Below are positions 35,151 through 45,079 of a stretch of 64,000 nucleotides of DNA, piece after piece. Source of the DNA: Phytohabitans maris (GTDB taxonomy: Bacteria; Actinomycetota; Actinomycetes; Mycobacteriales; Micromonosporaceae). Where the stretch lies: the NCBI RefSeq assembly GCF_031085175.1, contig NZ_JAVHUY010000027.1, positions 62,001 through 126,000 on the forward strand. Reading direction: 5' to 3'. The number at the start of each line of letters is the position of its first letter. The stretch's first letter is position 1. A program made the position numbers and the translations under genes. Under the pieces are notes generated by a model. That model saw only the letters and a list, made by a program, of their open reading frames with translations, ran no database searches and was not told the origin of the DNA.

Positions 35151-36140
35151 GTGAGGCTGCCGCTTCAGGGCGGGCTGCCGCCGGCCGATACGGTGGCCGG
35201 CCCCGTCGTGGAGATCGCCTGTGACGAGTCCGGGTTTTCCGGCACCAACCTGCTCCACCCGGCCACCCCGGTGATCACGCACGCGAGTGTCGACCTGGGC
35301 GTCGGCGAGGCGGTCGGCGTGATCGCGACCCTGCGTTCCGGGTACCGGTTCTCCCCGCACGAGTTCAAGTCCGGGCAGTTCCTGCGCAGCCCGAAGGCGG
35401 GCGAGGCGCTGGACTCGTTCCTCACCGCGCTGGCCGGGCGGGCGCACGTCCATCTGGTCGACAAGGAGTTCTTCCTGGCCACCCGGATCGTCGACCTGCT
35501 CCTGGCGAAGCCGTCGTACGCGGCCGGTACCCGGCTGACCCGGGACCAGCGTCCGGCCGCCCTCGCGCTGTACCGGGCCGGGCGCGCCGCCGGCCCCGAC
35601 TGGCGCGACTTCCTCACGGCCTTCGTCGACCTGGTCCGGATCAAGCGCCGGCACCGGCCGGACCGCCAGGCCCTGGAGCGGTTCTTCCAGGCGCGGGACG
35701 CGCTGGCCCGGAACGACGGGCTCGACCCGGCGGCCGGAGATGTCCTCGACGCGCTCAGCCGCACCCGGGTGTGGGCCGTGCTGAACCGGCTCAGCGACGA
35801 CGACCAGTCGATCCCGCCGCCGCTGGAGCCGATGCTGCCGGCGCTCGCCGAGACCGTCCTGTTCTGGAGCCGCCGGCAGCGGCAGGTGCTGGTGATCCAC
35901 GACGAGCAGAGCGCCCTCACCGCCGGCCGGCTGAGCCGCCTGCGGAAGGTGCTGGCCGGTGCTTCGCCGGCCGGGGTCTCGCCGCTGGCCGGGCTGGTGA
36001 TGGTCGACTCCCGGGACGATCCGCGGGTCCAGGTCGCCGACCTCCTCGCCGGCGTGGCCCGGCGGCTGCCCGGCATCGCCGACGGCGGTCCACTCCGGCC
36101 GTTCCTCTCCCCGACCTCGCTGCACGACCCCGAGCGCTGA
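35151..36140 (+). CDS. DUF3800 domain protein (predicted RNase H-like fold)
   Basis: The 329-aa protein starts with a GTG and shows the DUF3800 pattern: an N-terminal strand ending in EIACDESGFSG (Asp25, Glu26), a lysine-bearing HLVDKEFFLATRIVD segment, QVLVIHDEQSAL, and the C-terminal DSRDDPRVQVADLLAGVARR with conserved Asp and Gln. The carboxylates suggest a metal-dependent nuclease-like fold, but no activity is established to my knowledge. DUF3800 genes are often found near mobile or defence genes. Here the gene is divergent from a STAND NTPase. An AGG five bases ahead of the GTG is a modest ribosome site. It ends 21 bases before the convergent AraC gene. Confidence 0.78.
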   Translation: MRLPLQGGLPPADTVAGPVVEIACDESGFSGTNLLHPATPVITHASVDLGVGEAVGVIATLRSGYRFSPHEFKSGQFLRSPKAGEALDSFLTALAGRAHVHLVDKEFFLATRIVDLLLAKPSYAAGTRLTRDQRPAALALYRAGRAAGPDWRDFLTAFVDLVRIKRRHRPDRQALERFFQARDALARNDGLDPAAGDVLDALSRTRVWAVLNRLSDDDQSIPPPLEPMLPALAETVLFWSRRQRQVLVIHDEQSALTAGRLSRLRKVLAGASPAGVSPLAGLVMVDSRDDPRVQVADLLAGVARRLPGIADGGPLRPFLSPTSLHDPER

Positions 36141-36161
36141 GAGCGGCGCCCACTTCGCGGT

Positions 36162-37118
36162 TTACCGCCGGAACGCCAGGCGGCGGTACTCGCTCGGCGT
36201 CAGGCCGTACGTGTCGCGGAAGCGGCGGGTGAAGTGCGTCGGGTCGCTGAAGCCCCAGCGGCGGGCGACGGTCGCGATCGTACGGCCGCGGCTCTCCGGC
36301 CTCAGCAGCTCCTCGCGGGCGCCCCGCAGCCGCTCGCCGATGATCCACTGTTCGAGGCTGAAGTCGGCCTGGGCACAGACCTTGTAGAGGTAGCGGAGCG
36401 AGACGTTGTGCGCCGCCGCGATCGTGGCCGGGCGCAGGTCGGGGTCGGCGAGGTGCTGGCGGACGTACGCGCGGACCTGGGTCGGCAGCGTCTCGGCGAG
36501 CACGGCGCGGGTGTGCGGCTCGGCGCCGGCCGCAGAGGCGAGCAGGGCGCGGACCAGCTCGATGCTGGCCCGGCCGAGCACGTCGGCGGCCGGGTCGGCG
36601 CTGAGCCGCTCGGCGTCCTGGACGAGCTGGGCGACGTGGTTGGTGACCAGGCCGTAGAGCGGGCTGGTGCGCAGGTTGACCGCCGCCCGCCGGATCAGGT
36701 CGACCGGGAGGCCGACCTGGTCGATGGGTACCTGGACGCAGCCGGCCGCGCCCTCGCCCGACCAGGAGAAGTCGTACGGCGCGGAGAGGTCGACCATCAG
36801 CAGCTCGCCGGGGGCCACGACCTGCCGGAATCCCAACTGCTCGTGGCGGCCGTCGCCGGCCCGCTGCAGGGAGAGCGCGATGACCGGGGCGGCGTCCTGC
36901 TTCGCCTGCTTCGGCGTACGCAGCAGGCGGATGCCGGTGGACCGGGCGGTGAACACGTTGGCCGCGCCGAGGTCCCACACCTCCAGGCGGGTCCGCACGC
37001 CACCGCGGGGATCCTCGTGGATCACATAGGACGGAACGGACGCCGCCACCATCGCCGCGTACACCGCCTCGACGCGCTCGCCGGGCGGAATGTCCGCCGT
37101 ATCCAACACGAACCCCAT
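36162..37118 (-). CDS. AraC-family transcriptional regulator (AraC_binding_2 type)
   Basis: The 318-aa protein has an N-terminal cupin-like sensor domain ([20 protein letters not shown], then [23 protein letters not shown]) and a C-terminal double HTH (about 215-318; [20 protein letters not shown] and [31 protein letters not shown]). It belongs to the actinobacterial group with a 14-3-3-like or AraC_binding_2 sensor. It is divergent from the LuxR/hydrolase operon, 108 bases away, and is a candidate activator of it. The ligand is unknown. The ATG at 37118 is chosen because the family starts at a comparable place; in-frame GTG codons exist upstream. Confidence 0.9.
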   Translation of the reverse strand: MGFVLDTADIPPGERVEAVYAAMVAASVPSYVIHEDPRGGVRTRLEVWDLGAANVFTARSTGIRLLRTPKQAKQDAAPVIALSLQRAGDGRHEQLGFRQVVAPGELLMVDLSAPYDFSWSGEGAAGCVQVPIDQVGLPVDLIRRAAVNLRTSPLYGLVTNHVAQLVQDAERLSADPAADVLGRASIELVRALLASAAGAEPHTRAVLAETLPTQVRAYVRQHLADPDLRPATIAAAHNVSLRYLYKVCAQADFSLEQWIIGERLRGAREELLRPESRGRTIATVARRWGFSDPTHFTRRFRDTYGLTPSEYRRLAFRR

Positions 37119-37226
37119 CTGCGCCGCCCTGGTGTGCACGGTGAGCCGAGAACGGTGCACGCACAGCCCCGACGCCGGCGCGCTCCGCTCACTAGGTTCC
37201 CACGCAGGTGGTGCGAGGGGGGCGCC

Positions 37227-39980
37227 GTGCTCAGGGGGCGGGTCAAGGAACGCGAACGCCTGGAGGAGCTGGTCGCGTCGGTCCGCGACGGACTGAGCGG
37301 TGTGCTCGTGCTCCAGGGCGACGCCGGCATCGGCAAGACGGCGCTGCTGGACCACACCGCCGCGGCCGCCGGCGACCTGCGGGTGCTCCGGGTCGCGGGC
37401 GTCGAGGCCGAGGCGGACTTCCCGTTCGCCGCGCTGCACCGGCTGCTGATCCCGTACCTGAAGGTGCCGCGCGGCCTGCCCCCGGCGCAGGACCGGGCCC
37501 TGCGCGTGGCGTGCGGCCTGGTCGGCGGTGCGCCGGCCGACCGGTTCCTGGTCGGGCTGGCGGCCTTGACGCTGCTGGCCGAGGTGGCCGCGGAGAGCCC
37601 GGTGCTGTGCTGCGTGGACGACGCGCAGTGGCTCGACGGCGAGTCCCTGGCGGTGCTGGCCTTCGTCGGGCGGCGGCTGCACGCCGACCGGGTCGGGCTG
37701 GTCTTCGCCACCCGCGGCGGCTTCACCGGCCTCGCCGGGCTGCCGGTCATGGAGATCGGCGGCCTGGAGGAGCCGGAGGCTCTGGAGCTGCTCCGCTCGG
37801 TCGTGGCCGGGTCGCTCGACGGCCGGGTCGGCGCCCGCATCGTGGCCGCGACCGGCGGCAACCCGCTCGCCCTCACCGACCTCGGCCAGGAGCTCTCCGC
37901 CGACCAGCTCGCCGGTGGCCTGTCACTGCCCGACCCGCTGCCGGTCGGCGGCCGGCTGGAGGAACACTACCTGCGGCAGGTACGCGAGCTGCCCGGGGCG
38001 ACCCGTACCTGGCTGTTGCTGGCCGCCGCCGAGCCGGGTGGCGACCTGGGGTACGTGCGGGACGCGGCCGCCCGGCTCGGCGTCGGCCCGGACGCGACCG
38101 GTCCGGCCGAGGCGGCCCGACTGCTGGCACTGCGGGCCACCGTCGAGTTCCGGCACCCCCTCGTCCGTTCCGCGGTGTACGGCGGCGCGACCAGCGTCGA
38201 GCGGCGGCACGCGCACACCGCGCTGGCGGCGGCGACCACCCGCCCGGCGGACGCCGACCGGCGGGCCTGGCACCTGGCCGCGGCGAGCGTCGGCCCGGAC
38301 GCCGCGGTCGCCGCCGAGCTGGAACGCTCCGCGGACCGGGCCGGTGCCCGCGGCGGGTACGCGGCCCGCGCCTCCTTCCTCACCCGGGCCGCCGAGCTGA
38401 CCCCGGACGGCCCGGACCGCACCGAGCGGCTGCTCGCGGCGGCCGAGGCGGCGTTCCTGGCGGGCGCGCCGTTGCAGGCCCAGGCCTTGGTCGAAGCGGT
38501 CGGCGAGGCGGGCGGGGACGGCGTGGTGCGGGGCCGGGCGCTGATGGTCCGGGCCAGCGCGCTCATCACGCTGGGCACCGAGGGCGCGTTCGCCCGGGCG
38601 CCGTCGCTCACGCTGGAGGCGGCGGTGTCGTTCGGGTCGGCCGCGCCCGAGCGGGCCCGCAAGGCGCTGCTGATGACCGTCGACCACACGCTCACGGCGG
38701 AGGGGCGCACCACCACGCCACCCGTCGACGTGGCCCACGCGATCCGGCGGATGGTCGGCGACACCCCGCCCGCCACCGGCCCCGACCTGCTCATGGACGC
38801 GTTCAGCCGGCTCGGCCTGGACGGCTACGAGCGGGCCGTGCCACACATGCGCCGCGCCTGCCAGGCGATGCTCGATCCGCGCACCGCCGAGGAGGAGTAC
38901 GTGCGCGGCTACGTGCCGGCGGTCTGGCTGAGCATGATGCTGTGGGACGAGCCGCTGCACACCGCGGTGATCCGGCGGGCCGTGGAGGTCACCCGGCGGG
39001 CCGGTGCGCTCCGGCAGCTGGACTCCGCCCTGTACTGCGCGGTGATGAACGAGACCAACCTCGGGCACCTCGCCGCCGCGGACGAGCCGCTGGTCGACGG
39101 CCATCAGATCCGGGCGGCGATGGGCGCCACCGACGAGGTCTGGGCGATCTACCGCCACCCCGAGCTGCTCGCCTGGCGGGCCGACCGCGACGACATCGAG
39201 CCCGCTCTCGACGGCGCCATGGCGGCGGCGACCTGGCTCGGCAACGGCGCGGTCGAGTCGATCGCGCGGATCGGGCGGGTGATCCTCGCCCTCGGCCAGG
39301 GCGACTACACGCGGGCCCGGGCCGAAGGCCACCACCTGATCGCCGGGGACGCGCTCGGCGTGCACTCACGGATCATGCCGCACCTGATCGAGGCGGCCGT
39401 GCGCAGCGGCGACCGGGTCCTGGCCAACGCCACGCTCGCCACCCTCACCTCCCGGGCGACCGCCGCCGGCGGACCGTGGGCGCTCGGCCTGCTGGCCCGC
39501 TGCCAGGCCCTGCTCGCCCCCGCCGGGCGGGCCGAACCGCTGTACCGCGAGGCGATCGCGCGGCTCGCCGGGACCCGGGCGCGCATCGACCTGGCCCGCG
39601 CGCACCTGCTCTACGGCGAGTGGCTGCGCCGCCAGAAACGCCGCCGGGACGCCCGCGACCAGCTGCGGACCGCGCTGGCGCGGTTCGAGGAGATGGGTAC
39701 CACCGGGTTCGCCGCCCGGGCGGCACAGGAGCTGGCCGCCACCGGCGAGACCGCCCGCCGCCGTTCGGAGCGGACCGCGACCGGCCTCACCCCGCAGGAG
39801 CTCGCGGTCGCCCGGCTCGCCGCCACCGGGGCCACCAACGCGGAGATCGCCGCCCAGCTGTTCATCAGCGCCAGCACCGTCGACTACCACCTGCGCAAGG
39901 TCTTCCGGAAGCTGGAGGTCACCTCCCGCCGCCAGCTCGCCGCCGCGACTACGCGTTTCACGGGATTCGAGGAGAGTTAG
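37227..39980 (+). CDS. LAL-type LuxR regulator (AAA ATPase plus C-terminal HTH)
   Basis: The 917-aa protein has an N-terminal ATPase with Walker [11 protein letters not shown] (31-40) and Walker [17 protein letters not shown], a long helical middle part with TPR-like character, and a C-terminal LuxR HTH ([20 protein letters not shown], then [20 protein letters not shown]). Size and layout are those of the MalT/LAL family of ATP-dependent activators common in actinomycetes. It precedes four hydrolase-type genes on the same strand, the first only 43 bases away, and may activate its own operon. The GTG at 37227 is chosen because the ATPase domain starts there; the frame is open far upstream but only as a shadow of the AraC gene. 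Confidence 0.93.
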   Translation: MLRGRVKERERLEELVASVRDGLSGVLVLQGDAGIGKTALLDHTAAAAGDLRVLRVAGVEAEADFPFAALHRLLIPYLKVPRGLPPAQDRALRVACGLVGGAPADRFLVGLAALTLLAEVAAESPVLCCVDDAQWLDGESLAVLAFVGRRLHADRVGLVFATRGGFTGLAGLPVMEIGGLEEPEALELLRSVVAGSLDGRVGARIVAATGGNPLALTDLGQELSADQLAGGLSLPDPLPVGGRLEEHYLRQVRELPGATRTWLLLAAAEPGGDLGYVRDAAARLGVGPDATGPAEAARLLALRATVEFRHPLVRSAVYGGATSVERRHAHTALAAATTRPADADRRAWHLAAASVGPDAAVAAELERSADRAGARGGYAARASFLTRAAELTPDGPDRTERLLAAAEAAFLAGAPLQAQALVEAVGEAGGDGVVRGRALMVRASALITLGTEGAFARAPSLTLEAAVSFGSAAPERARKALLMTVDHTLTAEGRTTTPPVDVAHAIRRMVGDTPPATGPDLLMDAFSRLGLDGYERAVPHMRRACQAMLDPRTAEEEYVRGYVPAVWLSMMLWDEPLHTAVIRRAVEVTRRAGALRQLDSALYCAVMNETNLGHLAAADEPLVDGHQIRAAMGATDEVWAIYRHPELLAWRADRDDIEPALDGAMAAATWLGNGAVESIARIGRVILALGQGDYTRARAEGHHLIAGDALGVHSRIMPHLIEAAVRSGDRVLANATLATLTSRATAAGGPWALGLLARCQALLAPAGRAEPLYREAIARLAGTRARIDLARAHLLYGEWLRRQKRRRDARDQLRTALARFEEMGTTGFAARAAQELAATGETARRRSERTATGLTPQELAVARLAATGATNAEIAAQLFISASTVDYHLRKVFRKLEVTSRRQLAAATTRFTGFEES

Positions 39981-40023
39981 CCGCGGCCGACGATCGGGGC
40001 ACCTTCGTGGACGGGAGCGCGCC

Positions 40024-40854
40024 ATGCCGTTCGTCACCACCGCCGATGGCACCGAGATCTTCTACAAGGACTGGGGTGAGGGGCGGCCGGTCGTACTCAG
40101 CCACGGCTGGCCCCTCAACTCCGACAGCTGGGAGGCCCAGCAGCTCTTCCTGGCCGAGCACGGGTACCGGGCGATCGCGCACGACCGCCGGGGCCACGGC
40201 CGCTCCACCCAGTCGTGGGGCGGCAACGAGATGGACACGTACGCGGACGACCTGGCCGCCGTCGTCGAGGCCCTCGACCTGCGCGACGTCACGCTGGTCG
40301 GCTTCTCCACCGGCGGCGGCGAGGTGGCCCGGTACATCGGCCGGCACGGCACCGCCCGGGTCGCCCAGGCGGTACTGGTCTCGGCCGTACCGCCGCTGAT
40401 GCTCGAGACCGGCGACAACCCCGGCGGCCTGCCGATCGAGGTCTTCGACGCGATCCGGGCCGGCTCGCTCGCCGACCGCTCGCAGCTGTACCGCGACCTC
40501 GCCGACGGCCCGTTCTTCGGCCTGAACCGCCCGGGGGCGAGCGTGTCCCAGGGCGTGCGGGACGCGTTCTGGCGGCAGGGCCTGCAGGCCGGGCACCGCA
40601 ACGCGTACGAGTCGATCGCCGCGTTCTCGGCCACCGACTTCCGCGCCGACCTGGACGCCTTCGACGTGCCCACGCTCGTCATCCACGGCGACGACGACCA
40701 GGTCGTCCCCTTCGAGGTCGGCGGAAAGGCCTCCGCCGCGCGCATCGAGGGTGCGACGCTCACCGTGTACGCGGGCGCGCCGCACGGCATCACCGACACC
40801 CACAAGCAGCAGCTGTCCGAAGATTTGCTCGCCTTTGTAAGGAGCCTGCCATGA
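40024..40854 (+). CDS. Alpha/beta hydrolase, non-haem chloroperoxidase-like (paralogue of 6621-7442)
   Basis: The 276-aa protein opens [20 protein letters not shown] and has SHGWPL, the nucleophile elbow GFSTGGGE, the acid loop HGDDDQVVP and the APHG histidine. The sequence is very similar over its whole length to the hydrolase at 6621-7442 (identical runs include [18 protein letters not shown] and [11 protein letters not shown]), so the two are paralogues. Expected chemistry is esterase or perhydrolase. The stop overlaps the ATG of the next hydrolase (ATGA, 40851-40854). It is the first enzyme gene after the LuxR regulator. Confidence 0.93.
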   Translation: MPFVTTADGTEIFYKDWGEGRPVVLSHGWPLNSDSWEAQQLFLAEHGYRAIAHDRRGHGRSTQSWGGNEMDTYADDLAAVVEALDLRDVTLVGFSTGGGEVARYIGRHGTARVAQAVLVSAVPPLMLETGDNPGGLPIEVFDAIRAGSLADRSQLYRDLADGPFFGLNRPGASVSQGVRDAFWRQGLQAGHRNAYESIAAFSATDFRADLDAFDVPTLVIHGDDDQVVPFEVGGKASAARIEGATLTVYAGAPHGITDTHKQQLSEDLLAFVRSLP

Positions 40855-41648
40855 CCACGCCCGACACGATCGTTCTCGTCCACGGCTTCTGGGTGACCCC
40901 GCGCAGCTGGGAGCAGTGGATCGCGCACTACGAGGCTCGCGGTTTCCGGGTGATCGCGCCCGGCTATCCCGGCTTCGAGGTGGAGGTCGAGGCGCTGCGG
41001 GAAAACCCGCAGATCATCGTCGACGTCACCGTGCCCGCGATCATCGAGAAGATCGAGGGGATCATCCGGGAGCTGGACAAGCAACCGATCATCATGGGCC
41101 ACTCGGCCGGCGGAGCGTTCACCCAGATCCTGCTCGACCACGGCTTCGGCGCCGCCGGCGTCGCGCTCAACTCGGCGCCCACCGAGGGGGTCCGGGTCGT
41201 GCCGCTCTCCCAGGTGAAGTCGACGTTTCCGGTGCTGAAGAGCCCGGCCAACCGGCACAAGGCGATCGGGCTCTCCTTCGAGGAGTGGACGTACGCGTTC
41301 ACCAACACCTTCACCGAGGAGGAGTCACGCGCCCTCTACGAGCGCTACCACGTCCCGGCCAACGGCGGCATCCTGTGGGGCAGCGTGCTGGCCAACTTCC
41401 AGCCCGGCCACCAGGACACCTGGGTGGACTACCACAACGACGACCGGGCGCCGCTGCTGTTCATCTCCGGCAGCGAAGACCACATCATGCCGCCGGCCAT
41501 CCAGAAGTCGAACGCCAAGCACTACAAGTCCAGCACCGTCACCGAGGTCCGGGAGTACGAGGGGTACGCGCACCTGCTGCCGGCCCAGAAGGGCTGGGAG
41601 GAGATCGCCGACTACGCGCTCGAGTGGGCGCTGTCCCATGCCCGCTGA
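40851..41648 (+). CDS. Alpha/beta hydrolase
   Basis: The 265-aa protein begins [20 protein letters not shown] and has the elbow [10 protein letters not shown] (nucleophile serine), a [10 protein letters not shown] acid loop and a C-terminal [14 protein letters not shown] with the catalytic histidine. Two long insertions around the lid region ([20 protein letters not shown]) set it apart from the two chloroperoxidase-like enzymes. Substrate unknown. It overlaps its neighbours on both sides, ATGA upstream and 11 bases downstream, so it is part of a tightly coupled operon. Confidence 0.92.
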   Translation: MTTPDTIVLVHGFWVTPRSWEQWIAHYEARGFRVIAPGYPGFEVEVEALRENPQIIVDVTVPAIIEKIEGIIRELDKQPIIMGHSAGGAFTQILLDHGFGAAGVALNSAPTEGVRVVPLSQVKSTFPVLKSPANRHKAIGLSFEEWTYAFTNTFTEEESRALYERYHVPANGGILWGSVLANFQPGHQDTWVDYHNDDRAPLLFISGSEDHIMPPAIQKSNAKHYKSSTVTEVREYEGYAHLLPAQKGWEEIADYALEWALSHAR

Positions 41649-42432
41649 CGTCCGCCTCACCCACGTCGGCGGCCCCACCGTGCTGATCGAGGTGGCCGGG
41701 TGGCGGCTGCTGACCGACCCGACGTTCGACCCGGCCGGGCGCAGGTACGCGTTCGGCTGGGGCACCTCCTCCCGCAAGCTCGCCGGCCCGGCCGTGCCGG
41801 CGGAGGCGCTCGGACCGGTCGACGCGGTGCTGCTGACCCACGACCACCACGGCGACAACCTCGACGACGCCGGCCGCAAGCTGCTCCCCGGAGCCGGCAC
41901 CGTGGTCACCACCGTCTCCGGCGCGGGCCGGCTCGGTGGTGGCGCGCGTGGGCTGGCGCCCTGGGCATCGACCACATTGGACAGTCCCGGACGGCCCTCC
42001 ATCGAGGTGACCGCCACGCCCTGCCGCCACGGCCCGCCGCTGAGCCGGCCGATCGTCGGCGACGTGGTCGGTTTCGCGCTGCGCTGGGAGGGGCAGCGGC
42101 ACGGTGCCCTGTGGATCTCCGGTGACACCGTCCTCTATGGCGGAGTCCGCCAGGTCGCCGGCCGCGTGCCGGTCGGGCTGGCGCTGCTCCACCTCGGCGG
42201 CGTGCGCTTTCCGGTGACCGGACCGCTGCGCTACACGATGACCGCCCGTGACGCGGTCACCCTGCTGGCCGAGGTGCGCCCGCACACCGCCGTACCCGTC
42301 CACTACGAGGGCTGGAAGCACTTCCAGCAGCCCCGCCCGGTCATCGAGGCCGAGTTCGCGGCCGCGCCGCCCGACGTGCGCGACCGCGTCCGCTGGCTGA
42401 CGATCGGCACCCCCACCGACCTGGAGACCTGA
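41638..42432 (+). CDS. Metallo-beta-lactamase-fold hydrolase (UlaG-like)
   Basis: The 264-aa protein has the metal motif THDHHGDN (HxHxxD type, residues 67-74), then TPCRHGPP, SGDTVLYGG and VPVHYEGWKHF, which give the remaining histidine and aspartate ligands. The layout resembles the UlaG/ComA-like branch that acts on lactones, phosphodiesters or acylated compounds. In an operon with three alpha/beta hydrolases, lactone or ester opening is plausible, but the substrate cannot be read. The ATG lies 11 bases inside the preceding gene. Confidence 0.9.
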   Translation: MPADVRLTHVGGPTVLIEVAGWRLLTDPTFDPAGRRYAFGWGTSSRKLAGPAVPAEALGPVDAVLLTHDHHGDNLDDAGRKLLPGAGTVVTTVSGAGRLGGGARGLAPWASTTLDSPGRPSIEVTATPCRHGPPLSRPIVGDVVGFALRWEGQRHGALWISGDTVLYGGVRQVAGRVPVGLALLHLGGVRFPVTGPLRYTMTARDAVTLLAEVRPHTAVPVHYEGWKHFQQPRPVIEAEFAAAPPDVRDRVRWLTIGTPTDLET

Positions 42433-42433
42433 C

Positions 42434-43222
42434 ATGAGAAGACTTCTGACCGCGCTCGTGCTCGTGCTGGCCGCGGCCGGGCTGCTCGCCACGCCGGCGG
42501 CGTCCGCGGCGTCCCGCTCGCACGGGCCCAAGCCCACCGTCGTGCTCGTACACGGCGCCTTCGCGGACGCCTCCGGCTGGAACGACGTCATCAAGCGCCT
42601 GCACCGTAAGGGCTACCCGGTGCTCGCGCCAGCCAACCCGCTGCGCGGCGTCGCCTCGGACTCCGCGTACATCGCGAGCGTGCTCGCCACCGTCAGCGGG
42701 CCGATCGTCCTGGTTGGACACTCGTACGGCGGCATCGTCATCACCAATGCCGCCACCGGCAACCCCAGCGTCAAGGCTCTCGTGTACGTCGCGGCGTTCG
42801 CGCCCGACGACGGCGAGCCGCTCGTCGCGCTCCAGACGAAGTTCCCCGGCAGCCGGCTCGGTGAGGAGGCGCTCGACATCCGGCCGACCGGCCCGAGCAC
42901 CTTCGACGGCTACATCAAGACGAGCGTCTTCCGGGAGATCTTCGCCGCCGACCTTCCGGCCAGCACCACCGCGCTCATGGCCGCCACCCAGCGCCCCGGC
43001 GACCTGGCCACCCTGCAACAGCCCTCCGGTGCACCGGCCTGGAAGGCCATCCCCTCCTGGTACCTCGTCGCCAAGCAGGACCGGGTGATCCCGGCCGCCG
43101 CCCAGCGCTTCATGGCCCAGCGCGCCGGCGCCCGTACCAGGGAGGTCAACGCCTCGCACGTGGCGATGATGTCCCGTCCGGACGCCGCGGCCGACCTCAT
43201 CGTCTCGGCCGCGATGTCGTAA
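42434..43222 (+). CDS. Secreted alpha/beta hydrolase
   Basis: The 262-aa protein has a Sec signal peptide (MRRLLTALVLVLAAAGLLAT, cleavage near PAASA) and a compact hydrolase fold: VVLVHGAFADASGW, the elbow GHSYGGIVI (serine nucleophile), VAKQDRVIP (acid) and NASHVAMM (histidine). It resembles the esterase/salicylate-esterase-like branch. It is the only exported member of the operon and starts one base after the preceding stop. The gene is followed by a long inverted repeat that should end transcription. Confidence 0.92.
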   Translation: MRRLLTALVLVLAAAGLLATPAASAASRSHGPKPTVVLVHGAFADASGWNDVIKRLHRKGYPVLAPANPLRGVASDSAYIASVLATVSGPIVLVGHSYGGIVITNAATGNPSVKALVYVAAFAPDDGEPLVALQTKFPGSRLGEEALDIRPTGPSTFDGYIKTSVFREIFAADLPASTTALMAATQRPGDLATLQQPSGAPAWKAIPSWYLVAKQDRVIPAAAQRFMAQRAGARTREVNASHVAMMSRPDAAADLIVSAAMS

Positions 43223-43235
43223 CCGCCCCACCGCT

Positions 43236-43293
43236 CCGTGATCGAAGCTCCCCTCATGTCGCTAGAACGGCGTGGCGGGAGCTTCGATCACGG
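43236..43293. repeat. 17-bp perfect inverted repeat with 24-base spacer, bidirectional terminator or REP-like element
   Basis: CCGTGATCGAAGCTCCC (43236-43252) is matched by its exact reverse complement at 43277-43293, with 24 bases between. It sits between two convergent genes. The stop codon of the minus-strand dehydrogenase gene (43288-43290) is inside the right arm. The stem is far longer than an ordinary terminator needs and the spacer is well defined, which is the look of a repeated intergenic element. Confidence 0.75.
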
Positions 43294-44382
43294 GGGTGGC
43301 TGGCGCTCGCGGACCCGTTCGGCGATGGCGTGCCCGAGCTCCGCCGTGGTGCCGGTGCCGTGCAGGTCGGGGGTGAGCGGCGCCTCCCCCGGGCCCCGCG
43401 CCAGGACGTCTTCGACGGCGCCGAGCAGGTGCGCGGCCGCCTCGGGGTGGCCGAGGTGCTCCAGCATCATCGAGCCGCACCAGATCTGGCCGACCGGGTT
43501 GGCGATGCCCTTGCCGGCGATGTCCGGGGCGGAGCCGTGCACCGGCTCGAAGAGGCTGGGGTGTTCGCGCTCGGGGTTGATGTTGGCGCTCGGGGCGATG
43601 CCGAGCGTGCCGGTGCAGGCCGGGCCGAGGTCGGAGAGGATGTCGCCGAAGAGGTTGCTGGCGACGACCACGTCGAACCAGTCGGGCTGGAGCACGAACC
43701 GGGCGACCAGCGCGTCGATGTGAAACCTGTCGAGCCGGACGCCGGGAAACCGCTCGGCCATGGCGGCCACCCGCTCGTCCCAGTACGGCATGGTGATGGA
43801 GATGCCGTTGCTCTTGGTGGCGGACGTCAGATGCCGTTTCGGGCGGCGATCCGCCAGCTCGAAGGCGAAGCGGAGCACGCGGTCGACGCCGACCCGGGTC
43901 ATGACCGTCTCCTGGAGCACGGTCTCCCGTTCGGTGCCCTCGAAGACGCGCCCGCCCACGCTGGAGTACTCGCCCTCGGTGTTCTCCCGGACGACGACGA
44001 AGTCGATGTCGCCGGGTGCCCGGCCGGCGAGCGGGCTGCGGACGCCGGGCATGAGCCGGCAGGGGCGCAGGTTCACGTACTGGTCGAAGACCCGCCGGAA
44101 CCGCAGCAGGCTGCCCCAGAGGGAGACGTGGTCCGGCACCACCGAGGGCCAGCCGACCGCCCCGAAGTAGATGGCGTCGTAGGCGCGCAGCGTCTCCTCC
44201 CAGTCAGCGGGCAGCATCGTCCCGTGCGCCTGCCAGTAGTCGGCGCTGGCGAAGTCGAACCGCTGGAACTCCAGCCGCAGCCCGAAGCGGTCGGCGGTGG
44301 CGCGCAGCGCGTCGAGCCCGGCCGGGACGACCTCCTTGCCGATGCCGTCACCGGGAATGACGGCGATGCGGTGCGACGTCAC
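43288..44382 (-). CDS. Tartrate/D-malate-type dehydrogenase (isopropylmalate dehydrogenase family)
   Basis: The 364-aa protein has an ATP-grasp-unrelated beta-decarboxylating dehydrogenase fold: IPGDGIGKEVVPAGL at the N-terminus, VVRENTEGEYSSVGG, SATKSNGISITMPYW, DALVARFVLQPDWFDVVV, the signature NLFGDILSDLG and the NAD-type HGSAPDIAGKGIANP. Features such as ADYWQAHGTMLP and AIYFGAVGWPSVVPDHVSLW fit tartrate dehydrogenase/D-malate dehydrogenase rather than leucine biosynthesis. It would oxidise and decarboxylate a 2-hydroxy diacid with NAD. The GTG overlaps the stop of the GntR regulator (GTGA, 44379-44382). Confidence 0.9.
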   Translation of the reverse strand: MTSHRIAVIPGDGIGKEVVPAGLDALRATADRFGLRLEFQRFDFASADYWQAHGTMLPADWEETLRAYDAIYFGAVGWPSVVPDHVSLWGSLLRFRRVFDQYVNLRPCRLMPGVRSPLAGRAPGDIDFVVVRENTEGEYSSVGGRVFEGTERETVLQETVMTRVGVDRVLRFAFELADRRPKRHLTSATKSNGISITMPYWDERVAAMAERFPGVRLDRFHIDALVARFVLQPDWFDVVVASNLFGDILSDLGPACTGTLGIAPSANINPEREHPSLFEPVHGSAPDIAGKGIANPVGQIWCGSMMLEHLGHPEAAAHLLGAVEDVLARGPGEAPLTPDLHGTGTTAELGHAIAERVRERQPPP

Positions 44383-45068
44383 GATCCCTCCCTCAGCGCC
44401 GCGAGGCCGCCCTGCGAGTCCTCGATCGCGATGCGTTCGGCGGCGGCGGAGTCGCCGGCGCGGAGCGCGCGGACCAGGGCGCGGTGGCTGGTGTACCGCT
44501 CCAGGCCGAACGTATCGTCCTGCGCCACCCGCCGCAGCAGCAGCTCCCGGCGCCGCGGGCGGGAGAAGACCCGGCTCTGCTCCAGCATCCGGACCAGGAC
44601 CGGGTTGTGGGCGCAGGCGTTCACGGCGTCGTTGAACTCCTGCATCGCGTCGAGCAGCGCGGTGAGGTGCCGGTCGGTCGGCTGCCCCTGCCGCCGGCGC
44701 TCCTTGACCAGGATCAGCAGGTCGTCGGCGCGGTCGAGGATCTCGTCCAGAGCGTCGAGCTGGTCGGCGCTGGCGTGCCGGGCGGCGAACCGCGCGACGA
44801 GGCCCCGCAGGCCGACCTCCACCTCGGCGAGGTCGTCGATGGCGGCGTCGCGGATCGCGGCGACCAGCACCGTCCGCGGCCCGATCCGCTCGATGAGCCC
44901 GTCGAGCTCCAACCGGCGCAGCGCCTCGCGGACCGGGGTCGGGCTGATCGCGAGCCGCTCGGCCATGCCGCGCTCGGTCACCTTCTCCCCCGAGGCGAGC
45001 TCGCCGGTGGCGATGGCGGTGCGGATCTGGCGGTACGCCTGATCGGCGAGCGTCTCCGTGACCGGCAT
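44379..45068 (-). CDS. GntR-family regulator, FadR subfamily (FCD domain)
   Basis: The 229-aa protein has an N-terminal winged helix (LADQAYRQIRTAIATGELAS, then VTERGMAERLAISPTPVREALRRLE) and an all-helical FCD domain (about 80-220) with the metal/acid-binding pattern (DDLAEVEVGLRG, FNDAVNACAHN, SHRALVRALRAGD). FadR-type regulators of this kind respond to organic acids. It is coupled to the tartrate/malate-type dehydrogenase gene and divergent from the transporter operon, with several dyads in the 106-bp spacer that may be its operators. Confidence 0.93.
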   Translation of the reverse strand: MPVTETLADQAYRQIRTAIATGELASGEKVTERGMAERLAISPTPVREALRRLELDGLIERIGPRTVLVAAIRDAAIDDLAEVEVGLRGLVARFAARHASADQLDALDEILDRADDLLILVKERRRQGQPTDRHLTALLDAMQEFNDAVNACAHNPVLVRMLEQSRVFSRPRRRELLLRRVAQDDTFGLERYTSHRALVRALRAGDSAAAERIAIEDSQGGLAALREGS

Positions 45069-45079
45069 GCCCGCACCCT

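Noticed and set aside
43236-43293. Ends of an insertion sequence or MITE.
   Set aside because: No transposase, no flanking target duplication that I could see, and the whole unit is under 60 bases; a terminator/REP-like reading is simpler.
43288-44382. leuB (3-isopropylmalate dehydrogenase).
   Set aside because: Motifs and length fit the tartrate/D-malate branch, and no leucine genes are adjacent.
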